Shown one piece after another: positions 1 through 11,220 of a DNA stretch of 29,525 nt. The position numbers and the translations under genes are program-made. The stretch spans positions 24,299-53,823 of the forward strand of contig FJOG01000096.1 of NCBI GenBank assembly GCA_900073065.1. The letters run 5' to 3'. The notes under the pieces were generated by a model. The model had not been told where the DNA came from, did no database searches, and was given only the letters and a program-made list of their open reading frames with translations. The DNA is from Phialocephala subalpina. Its lineage: Eukaryota > Ascomycota > Leotiomycetes > Helotiales > Mollisiaceae. Numbering within the stretch: position 1 is the first letter of the stretch; every line of letters begins with the position of its first letter.

Positions 1-72
1 TATTATTATTATTATTATCGCTTATTATTATTATCGCTTATTATTATTATCGCTTATTATTATTATTATTTT
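1..72. repeat. TTA-rich minisatellite, 16 bp unit
   Basis: About three copies of a 16 bp unit built from TTA triplets and closed by TCGC, flanked by plain TTA/TAT runs. It is cut by the window start, so the full array length is unknown. Confidence 0.8.
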
Positions 73-2051
73 CTTTTTCTCCTTTTTTTATATTATGAAT
101 CCCTTATAATTAAAGACTTTTACTAAATATTCTTATACTAATAAAATGATATTTATAATATTATATATCGCGTAATCTTCGAATCGAATAATTATATTAT
201 TATCGCAAATTATTTCCATTATTATTTAAAAGTAAAAAAAAAGGAAATAAACTAAAGAATATAATTATTATATTAAAATCAATATATACTTATTATTATA
301 AGAAGATTACACGAGGATTAATATCGAAAAACCAATTAAATATTTAATTGGTATTAATAATTTCGAAGCTTTTTACGTAAGCGTTATATAGAATTTGGTT
401 ATCAAAGTATTTGATCGAAATAAAAATAAACTTTATAAATTCAATATATATAATAACCTTTAAACTAATGGTAAATATAATAAATTACTAATAAATATAC
501 GATTAAAATTTCATTTATTACTAATAAAATATATACTTACTAATTAATATAAAACGGCGAAATATATAAATATAATTTTTTCTTATATAATTATCTCGTA
601 TAAAACTTAATTAAACTAAATAATTAATGCGTATAATTCTTTTCGTAAATATATCTCTTTTTTTTTTCGATTATTTTTATTTTTTATAAACGTATAATTA
701 TTATAATATCTCCTCCCTTTATTATCGCAATATCAAAAATAATATTAATATTTAAAACTAATTATTACGAAATATAATATATAAAATCTTAATAAATAAA
801 CTTTTTATTTATATAATTATTATTATTTAAAATAATTATTTAAAATAAAAATAAGTTTACGTTTTAAACGTTTCAATATTTTTAAAGGTTTTAATAATAA
901 TTACGAAAAAATAATACTTTTATATACTAAGGGCAAAAAACGGCCGCGGAAAAAAAAATAAACTATTTATTTAATGCGTATAAAAACGAAAACGTATTAC
1001 GGGATAAAATTTCGATAGATTATTAAACGAATTTAATTAAAACTAAAAATACGTTTCGAAAAAAAATAAAAGTAATTTATAATAAAAACTTTTGAATTAA
1101 AAAATAAAGAATATAATAAACTTAAAAGATTTATAAGATTAAAAACGCAAAAATTCAAAAAATATTATAAAAATTTGAGAATAATATATAATTTTCAATA
1201 TAATTATAATTTTAAATTAAGAAAACTTCAAAAAAGAAACTCGTTATTTATATTTAAATTTTATTTCTTTTAAATTTAATATATCGTAATATTATCTCCT
1301 GAATATTTATATTTCTTTAATTAATACTTTTATATTTTATTTATTTTCCTTTATATTACTAATTATTTTAAGGATTATATTTCGAACTTTAAAAGTAATA
1401 TTAATAATTATATAATTAATATCATTAAAATTTATATTATTTTAATAAAAAAGAATAATATTAATTTTTAAATTATTTATAAATTAATATATATTATTCT
1501 TTACTTTTAATTCGATAATATTAAGGTTAATCGGATTAGGAATTTTAATAATATATACGTTTATATAATTAGATTATAATTATTTAATTAGTACTTTAAA
1601 GTTTTAATTAATTTAAATCCGATTAATATTATTTAAAGTATTAGTAAAATCTTTAATTTAATGCTTTATTATTGTAATTTATATTTTATTCGTTTAAGAT
1701 TTAACGAGGTTAAACGTAAAATACTCTTGGTTATCTATATGATAAGAATTAGAGAATATCTTAAAATGATAATTATTAGTATATTCTAAAAATAATAATT
1801 ATATTTATTTACTCCCTATTAAACTCCGATTATTAATAATATATATCAAATATCGGGTCCTTTAATACATTATAATCCAAGGAGTAAATAAAGTCGTAAG
1901 GATTTTAATTTGGTTGCGACTTTATAATATCACGGGATTTCTTGGCCTTCTCGAGTTCTAAGAAGTATTCGAAGTGCTTACGTTATTTTATAAAGTCTTA
2001 TAAATTGGAATCAAAGTCTTCTACTCTTTTTTCATACTTTTCACATTTATC

Positions 2052-2165
2052 ATATCCCTCGCAATCCTTATACCCCTCGCAATCCTTATACCCCTCGCAA
2101 TTCTCGCACTCCTCGCACTCTTTGCACTCCTCGCACTCCTCGCACTCCTCGCACCCCTCGCACTC
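2052..2165. repeat. Compound minisatellite, 18 bp then 9 bp units
   Basis: Two and a half copies of an 18 bp unit (ATACCCCTCGCAATCCTT) are followed by seven 9 bp units of CTCGCACTC with only single-base variants (TTTGCACTC at 2121, CTCGCACCC at 2148). The 9 bp period keeps a frame open on both strands, which gives Ser-rich or Ala/Arg-rich repeats, but no ATG-started gene with codon bias is present. The array is more GC-rich and much less degraded than its surroundings. Confidence 0.85.
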
Positions 2166-5100
2166 CTTATTATTCCTATAAACTTTATCATCTTTATAAC
2201 CCTTGCTAATTCCGTAAATTTCATTCTCTTAATTATCCTTATTATCTTTATTAATTAGTATAAGTTTATATTCATACAAAATAAAATTTTTATCTAATAA
2301 ATTCTCGTTATTAAATATAAAATTATTACCCGGTAAAAGTATATCGTCAAAAAAGCCACTATCCGATGAATTCTAAGTATCAAATGAAAATTCTCCAAAT
2401 AAAAACTTATTATCAAATAGTATATTATCATTTGATAATTACGAAAACTCAAATAAACCATTATTATTATAATTAATATTATCGTTTTCGTTATTATTAT
2501 TCTTTTTATTAATTATATTAAATATTATTATTTTAATTTCCTTATTATCCCTAATTTCGAGCGTAATATTACTTATATTTAAAATCTTCTTATTAGTAAT
2601 TTCGACGGCAAAAAGGATAAAGATATAATAATTATAATTATTAAAATTATTTAATAAATTAATATTTTGAATTTATCTGCGATTAAATAAAATAATATTC
2701 AATTTGGAGATTATATTAATATTAATTATCGTATTAAAGCTTATTATTCGAATAATAAACTAATAATATTAATTAGTTTAAATATAATAATCGGTAATTA
2801 TTATTATTAATATTCTATTGGAATATAAAATTAAATCGAAATTTTTTATTATTAATTAAAAAAGAAAATTAAATAAATTTCTCTTATTAATTTAAAAGCG
2901 TTTAAAATCAAATATATTCCTTAAAATTAATATAAAAGCCTTAATATAAAAATTATAAATCTTATTATATTCTTAGGAATAATAATTAAATTTTTATTCT
3001 TAAAGATTATTAATCGTAGAAAAGCTTTTAATAGTTTTTATTCTCTTTATAAATATATACGTTTTTTTTACTTGCGATAATATACGCGCTAACGGTTCTT
3101 ATTATTAAACTAAGACTTTTTTTTCCGAAATACGAATTATTTTTAATGAATCCTCGATAATTTTCCTTGCGTTTTCCATTCTAATAATATGATTTTTAAG
3201 CTCCTTAAGTTTCTTATTCGAGGTTAAATTAATAAATCGAATACTTAAATTATTATTTTATATGCCAAGAGTAATTACTTTTATTATTATATTTGAAATC
3301 GCCTTTTTTAAATTCGAAGGCTCGAGATTTTAATTGTATATTTCATTAAATATATAAAATTCTCGATTTCGAAAATCGTACCAAATAATAAAAGGAGTTC
3401 TTACGGAGATTATAAAAGCGTTTTAAGTTTTTATAAGTAGACTTTAATCGGAAATTCGCTAGCGTTTATAAGGGTAAATTTGATCGTAAGAAGTATTATA
3501 AGGCTTCGTAATACTAAAAGTCTCGTATAATAAAATAAGTAAAATAATATATTTAATTCCGACGAGTTTATATATTACGATTAAAGAATTAATAATAGAT
3601 TACATTTCTTGGAATCTCGATTATTAGGATTATAATTAGAGAAAACAATACTTTGTACTAATTATAATAAGTTCTAAATAATAATAAAGTTTTTAAAGTT
3701 TAAGAAAAAAATATTCTCGTTATTATAAAATCTCTTTATAATATTATAATACGAATAAAATAATTTAAATCTTTTTTTGATATTGGGTATTCTTTTGGCT
3801 TATAAAATAAGCAATTTTAGGATAATAATCAATATCCAAGTAATAAGTAATTAGTTATTTCTGGATTTTTATTATATTTTTATAAAGTTTTAAAGTTAAT
3901 AAAACTTATTTTATACGGGCAAAAAACGAAGGGTATATCCAAAATTAACCGAGATAATTTGATTAAAAGAATATATAAATTATTAATTTTTAATATATTT
4001 GATTAATTAATTAGAGATTTATTTACTTTATTATTAGTATATAAATTAATATTAAATATTAACGAGGCGATTTTTAGAAGTACAAAGTAGAAATTACGTA
4101 TTATTATTAACGAAAAATGAAATTACGTTTTCCTTATAAAATTATATTCTAATAAAAATTATATTTAAACGTTAATCATTTTTAATAAATTATTATTATT
4201 ATTAATCGTTTCTATTAAAGTATTTATTTTCTAAGTATAATAGTCTTTGTAATTACTTTTTTTAACGTTATAAATAACAAGTATTAAAAGTTAGAATTTA
4301 TAGAAATTAGTTTAAAAACTTTATAAAAACTAAAAATAATTAATTATTACCACGCGATTATAAAGGCTATAATTTAAGTAATTATTAAAATCGAAATATT
4401 ATAGTAAATAAACTAAAAATAATATTTAAAACATTATTATATAATTATTTTATTTATAATAAAAAGCGAATTAAATATCTCGAGATTTTTAATTAATTAT
4501 TTTTGGTAATATTTATTTATAATTAAGTATTTTACTCGATTATACTTCAAAGTACTACTAATAATCATCGTAAGAATAAAATTAATTCTTATTTATTTTA
4601 TATTTTACGCTTAAATTTATTTTCCCTATTCTAATATAATAAGAAGGCGAATTAAATATCGTAATATTTTAATTAATTTAATTAAGAAAATACTTGAAAA
4701 AGCTAGAATTGATAATAATTTATTCTTTTAATCTTATTAAAGTTAACTACTTTTTAATCTCGATTATAATCGCAATTAAATATTATATAATATATTTTGA
4801 TTGAAATTTTACTTAAAAAAATAATAACGCGTAATTCGCTTTTTATTATAATAAGGAATTAAAACGAATATATGCGAATATTAACGCCAAAAATAAATTA
4901 AGTAATTATAATTTTTTGAAGCGAAAAAAGCGAAATTGGTTTTATAAATAATAATATTTATTATTTGATCGAGATTTAAATTTCTATATAATAATTGGAT
5001 TTAATTACGAAAGAGAAAAATCTTATCAAATTAATTCCATATAAATAAATCTCCTTCTTATAATAATTCCTCCTTTATTATTTTATTTCCCAATTAAGAA

Positions 5101-5926
5101 TTTTTTTTATTATCGTCGAGAATATTATAATTACTCGTAAAATACGCGTAATTATTATTATTAGTATTAACCAAAGACGTAAAAAGGGGAATACTTTTAT
5201 TAAATTGAAGAAATTTATTAAAAGTATCAAAAAAAAAAGAGATCGTTTTATAATAATAATTATTTCTATTTCGAAAGTTAAAAGCAATAATAATAATTAC
5301 GATAAGAAATATATAAAATTAGAAAATATAAATATAAACTATATATTTATTTCTTTAATTCAAATTAAACTTTTATAAAATGAATAATAATCGCAAGATT
5401 TTAATATTATTTTATATAATATTAAAGTTTATTACGGGAAAAGAATAAATAAAAAAAAGTTTAAATTGATATTAAAAAGAAATTTAAAGAAGTTTTTATT
5501 GGATAATATTTATTTTCGAGACTTTTTTTATTTAAATATAAAAGGTGAAACGGGAGTATTCTTTATAATATAATTTAATAATAAAGTTTAATAGATAAAT
5601 TAAGTTTTTAATAGTTTTAATAAGAATTTTAATTAAATAATAGAAAAAGTATTAAAAATTTGGGGATTAAAAAAGAGAATAATATTTTTCGAAGTATTTA
5701 CACGGGATAAATAAAAAAGACGGCCTAAATAAACTTGTAATTTAATCGATTACTTGGTAATTTAAATACCGGATTATTATTATTAATATTTAGAACCTTA
5801 TTTTAATTTTTATAATAAGTTTCCAAATATAAAAAGATTTTTGAAAAAAATAAAACTATATATTAATAGCTTAGATCGGGATTATTTTGGAGATCCTCTT
5901 TTTTTTGAATAATAACAATGTAATTT

Positions 5927-6031
5927 AAATTAATATTTATTCCCGCGTAATAAAAAACTTTATATATTAGAAGAAAATAATAAGTAAATTAATATTCATT
6001 TTTACGTAATAAAAAACCTTATATATTAGAA
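5927..6031. repeat. 46 bp direct repeat pair, 59 bp period
   Basis: Copies at 5927-5972 and 5986-6031 share AAATTAATATT at the start and TATATATTAGAA at the end, and differ almost only by C/T exchanges. They look like two copies of a short repeat separated by mutation. Confidence 0.7.
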
Positions 6032-6402
6032 TGATTTCATGGTTTAAGGGTCTCAAATCTCTACCATATAAATATATAAAGTTATAATTAATTTATTATT
6101 ATTTTTTAATTATTTCTTTATAAGGACTCGATTTGTATTCTGAAAAATATTATAATTTGAGTATATTATCGATTATCTCGATAATAATATCAAAAGCCAC
6201 TTTAATTATTCCCTTTTACTCTATAATAATTATTGGCCTAACTTTAAATTTCGGGATTATAATATAAAGCGTTTATTAGGAAAGAATATAACTCCAAAGT
6301 TTAAAAGTATAAAAACGTAAAATAATATTTATACCAAATTTATTCGGATAAAATAAAAAGAAATACGTAATACGCCAAGTATCTTAATAAGCGAAGGAGG
6401 TG

Positions 6403-6438
6403 CTTATATAATATTATATTTATATTTACGCTAATATA
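6403..6438 (+). repeat. 36 bp repeat, mutated copy
   Basis: Matches 6748-6783 over 36 bases with no gap. Every difference has T or A here where the other copy has C or G, so it reads as a RIP-mutated copy of the sequence at 6748. It sits at the AT-rich edge of island 1. Confidence 0.75.
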
Positions 6439-6469
6439 TACCTTCGAATGCCTTCGAAATTTAGTGGAA

Positions 6470-6881
6470 TACTAGATAAGAAGGTTCTTCGAAGAGAGAA
6501 AGAGAAGTGGGTTCGGCGTTTTATTATTCCATTTCGGCCTAATCTTTAATCCGTTCCCGATTGTTTCAGCAGGGGTGTTTTGGTCACGTTATAATATTGC
6601 TTTTTTACTTGTTGATGTTTCTGTTTTTTACAAGCGCGAAAGGCACAGTGAACTTTTGCACTTACCAACTGCTATTCGATTGTTTCTTGATTCAAATTCC
6701 ACTACTCTAATCGATTTCGAAGGCTTCGTGTGAGCCGCAGGCTCGCACCCATGTGATATCATATTTACATTTACGCTAACGTAATCGTATTATCTCATAC
6801 GAAACTCACGTAAAGTGTGGCGTTATTCTAGAAGTTTCCATGAGCCGTCACGTGGCTGCTTTCACTCCCAAGCCGACAAAT
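6470..6881. other. 3' flank of the GPI-protein gene, transition zone
   Basis: About 410 bases of balanced composition between the AT-rich block and the stop codon of the minus-strand gene at 6882. It should hold that gene's 3' UTR and polyadenylation signals. The only structure I see is the 36 bp repeat at 6748-6783. No ORF of note. Confidence 0.6.
6748..6783 (+). repeat. 36 bp repeat, better-preserved copy
   Basis: Partner of 6403-6438. It carries C and G where the other copy has T and A, so it is the less mutated one. Confidence 0.75.
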
Positions 6882-7969
6882 TCACGACAGCAAGAATTGT
6901 CCAGCAGCGAGCAGAGGTATATACAGGCTGCTCTTCAATGAAACCGTCCATTTCGCACCCGCGGAAGTGGTCGTGCTACTAGTCGCCGGCGCCGTAGTAG
7001 GTATCTGCACGGTCGGTGGAGAACTGGTCGCGGAAGAACCAGCAACTGCTGATGGTAAAACCGTCGAGGCTGAGAAGTTAGCGCTGGCGACGACCTGATC
7101 AAAAGGGTCCGCGAAGTCCTGAATCGTGGCATAGCTGACTTGGGACGCCGCCGACGTGCTCCAAGCGGCCAGAGACGCCGGGTTCGTGACCCACGGCGGT
7201 GCGCACGGAGGGGGTCCATACATAATATCCTCTGCAAAGACCGTATATGTCAGGGTGTACGGGTAGTCTGCGCATGCATACTGGCTGACTACAGTGTTCG
7301 TTAGGGGTGGTGGACTTATTAAGGCGCTGGGGTTAACAGGGGTGGCGGTAATGAGCGCACTAGCTGTTGCGCAGAAAGGTTTGACGGAGTTGGTGCTAGA
7401 TGCTGGTCAGCTCTCGATTGAAGGAGAACGGTGCTATCGAGCACATCTCATCACGAACCATTTTAAGACTTCTGTATTAGTTATGCATTCTGAGTTGCAC
7501 GACCCCAGGGCCGTTGAGTCGATACAGGAGTTGTAGGTGGGACAGCTCAGCGTGACACAACCCGGAACGGGGACTTCCTTGCAACAGCCCCAGTTATTGT
7601 TGGCAACTCCGGGGTACCCTGACATCAGGATGGCACATGTCTGGTCGGATGGGCAATTGAACATGTAGTCTGAGACACCTAATAGGGAAGACAGAAGTTA
7701 GAAAGCCATACTTTGAAGGACTGCAGACAATCAAACCAATGCCACATACTCGCGTCGCCAGATAATTGAGCGCAGGGGCTTGCTGGATCTCTTTCTAGAT
7801 ATGAGCCTCCCCTACGTAAACCGGCTTGGGTCGGTGTCGGTGCCAGTGCTATCGGGTTCAGCCACGCCGCCCCGTTCGATGAGGGAAGCGTGGCTGTCGA
7901 CGGTTTCCAACATGCGACTCCCTGCAGGAAAAGGGCAAAGGGGAATGTCATCAAGGCCGACGGCGCCAT
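6882..7969 (-). CDS. Secreted cysteine-rich GPI-anchored protein, three exons
   Basis: Predicted as complement of 6882-7284, 7459-7678 and 7750-7969: 843 nt, 280 aa, ending in TGA. Intron 1 (7749-7679, 71 bp) has donor GTATGT, branch CTAAC and acceptor TTAG. Intron 2 (7458-7285, 174 bp) has donor GTTCGT, branch CTAAC and acceptor TCAG. Both junctions keep frame, and the second rebuilds a cysteine codon (LKC). Residues 1 to about 19 (MAPSALMTFPFALFLQGVA) look like a signal peptide. The mature part has about 13 cysteines, including FNCPSDQTC, NNWGCC, CPTYNSC and CNSEC, an arrangement I recognise from uncharacterised fungal surface proteins. A Ser/Thr-rich stretch (about 205-260) precedes a short hydrophobic C-terminus (YIPLLAAGQFLL), as in GPI-anchored proteins. 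It is divergent from the membrane-protein gene at 8559. Molecular function is unknown; a cell-wall or host-facing role is inference. Intron 2 is rather long for a fungus and is the weakest part of the model. Confidence 0.8.
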
Positions 7970-8558
7970 GCTTTCAAGTGCGTGCTCACGATTCAGCGCA
8001 ACCGGCTCTTCAAACGTTGGGTGAACTTTGGCCGAGTCTGTCAGGCTGGGAAGGGAATATCTGTGCAGAGTGCAGAGTGCAGAGTGCGGCGATGCTTCGA
8101 TTTAATGTGCGTGCATTTTCGGACCCCATGGGACGGACCGTTCTGCGTGAGGGGAAGGCGCAGCGGCAGCCTTGGGGCTGTGGTCCAAAGATGCACCATG
8201 TGCAATGAGAGTCCATGCAGCTCGGCTCGCACAACTGCCTAACTAAGGTTAAGGTTGCATTAAGGTTCCTGATTTGTGTGTGTGCATGGCACCGGGTGCT
8301 GCTGCAAGCTACATTGATACGGGGATACGTTGTACATTTCTCGGCTTTGCTACCTATCTAGAAATAGTCCGGCTTCAGCTGAGAACGGCTCTGTTTATTG
8401 GCAGGAGGAAAATGCCACAACCTTCGTAGGATCGAGGATGCGCGCTTTCTAGGTAGCCATCCCGTCCAGGCAGCAATGGAAGCCTTAAAAGGCACTCGAC
8501 GGCCCTCTCCTTATCATCACGCAATCGGAAAACATGCGCCTCCAGTTCAAAGTTCAAA
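7970..8558. promoter_or_regulatory. Shared intergenic region of two divergent genes
   Basis: About 590 bp lie between the start codons of two outward-facing genes, so this must hold both promoters and 5' UTRs. No clear TATA box is seen. Two small direct-repeat groups stand out: a 7 bp unit TGCAGAG three times at 8064-8084, and three TAAGGTT motifs at 8244-8266. Minor ORFs here lack coding support. The frame of the plus-strand gene stays open upstream to a TAG at 8454 without an ATG, so an additional 5' exon for it cannot be excluded. Confidence 0.55.
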
Positions 8559-10425
8559 ATGATCGCCCTAGCAGCTTGGACTGCGTTCGCCACCGTGGCC
8601 TTCGCCTTGACAGCGTGGTTTGCGTCGACGACCTTCGCGCTTAACCCTGGGTATGAGATTCAGTCGAGTTTCCACGTCTCCTTCGCGGACACCGTCACGA
8701 TCCTGCGGATCATTCAGGGTGTGACGTCATGGGCTACTACGAGCGCTGTTGCCGCGTCGTTCGAGACGGCTATGTGGGCTTCGGCCACTTCTGAGGCAGG
8801 TTCTCGAATATTGACTCTGCTGACCATCTCACCGATGACGGGCGCCTCTGGAGTTTTAAAGCTGATCTGTTCGAAAAGCACGGCGGGAGTTGACCGTGCT
8901 TGGGGATCTGCAAGGTAAGTTAATAAGTCTTATTCTGTTTTGAGTGGCAAGCACTGATTCCATGACCAGGCTCTTTCTTCTTGCTACCTGTACCCTCGGT
9001 GGCATAGTACTGTTTAGTCAGTACGACTCATCATCCCGACCTCTAGTACTGACGAACAATTTCCAGTCAATACCTCTGCCACGACTTCGTACTATCCCAT
9101 CAATACTTTCGACGTCCTTGCTGGGACTGGGCCATTCAACGGATCCCTTGTTCGCCCCTTTTTGCAAGGGATTAACACTACCATTCCCTATTTCGCAATT
9201 GCAAGCTCATACTCCTTCATCGATGACCCCGAATTTTCAATATCTCTAGAGCCATCGTCTTGCGCTGGTCGCATGACGCCGTGCGACTCCTACCTTTTTC
9301 CGGGCAGCATCTATCTGATGTGGCCTCAACTCAATAGCAACGTGCCAGTCGACTCAGTCGTCAGCATCGAGAATGCCCCGGCGATGCGGATCGATTTTGC
9401 GGAAGGATTGAGTTCAGATGACAATTTCTTCTCGGCAGCCGACTGCACACTATACGGAGATGATCCTGTCGCTATCAAGTTTTGTTTGGGTGACAGTAAT
9501 GTCCATCACGGATCACTCAAAGCAGGTATGAACAGAGACCAGCTTATTTTCTCTTTTCACTATTTATCCAAACTTGCTCATAGTGAATCTAGGCATCTAT
9601 GTCTGTGGGAACGGCACCCAGAACGGACAATGCCTTGCTGCGTCGGAGTCAGGGTCAACACCGAACGTGACCACGGCATTCTCGATATCCAGCTATATGG
9701 CTTCCAGCATCAACAGCGCGGAGAATAATACGATTTTGTCAGTCTTTGACCTGGTCACTCAGGAAGCGACGCCTCCGATCGATGTTCAAGCTTTGAGTCT
9801 GGCAGTCGGATGGCTTTTGAATTACACGGGGGCGAATCTGCCAGTGGAGTCATCACCAGATTTCCAGTTCTGGTACACGGGTTCGGATGCATATCAGGCA
9901 ATCTGGGAGACAAATGCCTACATCACGCTCAAGAGTATCCTAGGATTCATCTTCTGGGAGTTCACCGCCAATAATAACGGCAATCCAGCCGTGTCAACCA
10001 CTGAACCGAATAACCAGACGCCCGACTTGCCAGCGGAATTTCACACGACGGCATCCATCTGCCTGCCATTTGCGAGGTTTGTTATAGATAAAACATCTTT
10101 CATCGCATATATCGTGCTTCAATCGGCAGCTCTCGTCTTCTGCTGGGTAATAGTTTTGTGGGGGTTTGTGATTCACAGACAGCTACCGGCGACAACGTCA
10201 TTTCCAGTGGTTGACTTCGGAGCGAAACTGCGTCGGACGCAAAATTCTGACGAGAGATTGTTTTCGAAAGTTGGGAGAGAGGACGGGGACAAGCAGATAA
10301 GACATGCCCTTCAAGGAGTTCGAGTGACAAGCCGCTGCAAGGAGAAGCCGGAGGACGTCGCACTTCTCATGAAAGAGGAGCGAATCGATTATCCTAAAGT
10401 ACGGAGGAGAGCGTCATGGTCGTAA
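8559..10425 (+). CDS. Polytopic membrane protein with glycosylated outer domain, four exons
   Basis: Predicted exons 8559-8914, 8970-9016, 9067-9525 and 9584-10425: 1704 nt, 567 aa, stop TAA. Introns of 55, 50 and 58 bp have donors GTAAGT, GTCAGT and GTATGA with acceptors CCAG, CCAG and ATAG, and the first two show CTGAT or CTGAC branch sites. All junctions keep frame. Hydrophobic segments lie near residues 2-28, about 46-70, 84-105 and 119-135. A long hydrophilic domain (about 136-455) with NxS/T sites (NTS, NGS, NTT, NGT, NVT, NNT, NYT, NQT) and several cysteines follows, then a strong membrane segment (FIAYIVLQSAALVFCWVIVL, about 460-484) and a basic tail of about 80 residues. I recognise the motif FDVLAGTGPFNGSLV from a widespread, uncharacterised family of fungal membrane proteins; function is unknown. 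The ATG at 8559 has A at -3. The stop overlaps a perfect GTAAGT at 10424-10429, so a further exon is possible. Confidence 0.78.
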
Positions 10426-10784
10426 GTCTTGCGTGCCTGGCTATCGTTTTAATCTGAAGGGCTTCTCGCGTCGGCATTACTATAAGCCAAGACGCTTCTT
10501 ACCTAGGAAGAACCGTGTAAATTTACTAATTACTACCCGTGCCGTCTAGAGCCTAACTAATACTATTATGTCTCTTGCTTCGAAGTAGGTGTGTTGTTAT
10601 AACAAGAAAAACACGTCGTCTGGGTGACTGGTCTCCACCTGGGTGATCACCACACACCTGAATGTCAAGGACCGTAGAAAACCGGGGTCCCCTCTTCCTA
10701 GGCGATTAGATCCACATGTGCCCGGTCACTCTCGTCTGTATTCGACCCAGGTCAACTTGTTCTTCGAAAAGTGTATGAATTCGG
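10426..10784. other. 3' flank of the membrane-protein gene
   Basis: Balanced composition with no ORF of note. It probably contains the 3' UTR, and possibly a last short exon after an acceptor ending CCTAG near 10506. A 12 bp palindrome TTGTTATAACAA at 10594-10605 is the only structure noticed. I looked for an LTR-like end pair around it and found none. Confidence 0.5.
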
Positions 10785-11220
10785 TATAATGTATAATTTA
10801 ATATTTTACTTCAATGGATTATGAAGGAAAGGCTAGGCAAATGGAAGAAGCATGGGGTTGGCTATGTATGGACAGACTTTAGAGCGGGAGGAGGAGAAAC
10901 GCATGACTTCTAAGCAGAGAGCTTGCTGAGTAGGGTAGAAGATCTATCACTTCAAAACATGCAGACAGTTCTAAAGTTCTCAAATAACTTCTTTAACTTA
11001 GTAATACATTGGGTCTTGATAACTTGGCATCTACCTCATCCTGCGGCTCTATCTCTTTTCCGGTATGTCCATACCACTCCGTAGTCTGATATCACGTGAG
11101 TCGAGCACCAGCCACAAGCTTGGCAAATAATTATGTAAGCGAAATCATATTGTAATTTGGTTACCCAAGTATTATAGGTCGTTTTGCTCTAACCAAAATT
11201 CGTTAGTTGCTTCGATTCAA
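10785..11220. other. Transition from gene island to AT-rich DNA
   Basis: Intermediate composition, partly preserved sequence and no ORF over about 60 codons. I recognise nothing coding here. CA and TG dinucleotides become rare after about 11220. Confidence 0.5.

Larger units (their letters stand above)
1..6470. other. AT-rich RIP-degraded repeat block
   Basis: This stretch has no credible gene. Composition is extremely AT-rich, CA and TG dinucleotides are nearly absent, TA is in great excess, and surviving C and G sit mainly in CpG or short runs. That is the pattern expected of repeats mutated by RIP at CpA, so this is probably a stack of dead transposons. Both strands are full of stops, and I could not recognise any element by its protein remnants. 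Small tandem repeats inside it (1-72, 2052-2165, 5927-6031) are listed separately. Composition returns to balanced between about 6470 and 6550. Confidence 0.85.

Noticed and set aside
2052..2165. CRISPR-like appearance of regular repeats
   Set aside because: Units are directly tandem without unique spacers, and the genome is eukaryotic.
1942..2224. Open frames on both strands with Ser/His or Arg/Ala repeats
   Set aside because: They are by-products of the 9 bp minisatellite. The plus-strand frame starts with TTG, and there is no gene structure around it.
5078..5287. 69-codon minus-strand frame rich in Ile and Leu
   Set aside because: Chance open frame in AT-rich DNA. The residues simply mirror the base composition.
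6039..6063. tRNA 3'-half-like string ending CTCTACCA
   Set aside because: No acceptor, D or anticodon stem can be built around it. At most it could be a primer-binding site of a lost element.
7780..8242. Plus-strand frames of 142 and 86 codons and minus frames at 8010-8234
   Set aside because: The first overlaps exon 1 of the GPI-protein gene antisense; the rest lie in the intergenic region and resemble no known protein.
8375..8593. 72-codon minus-strand frame overlapping the start of the membrane-protein gene
   Set aside because: Codon use is not unreasonable, but it overlaps exon 1 and has no recognisable domain. The plus-strand gene has far stronger support.
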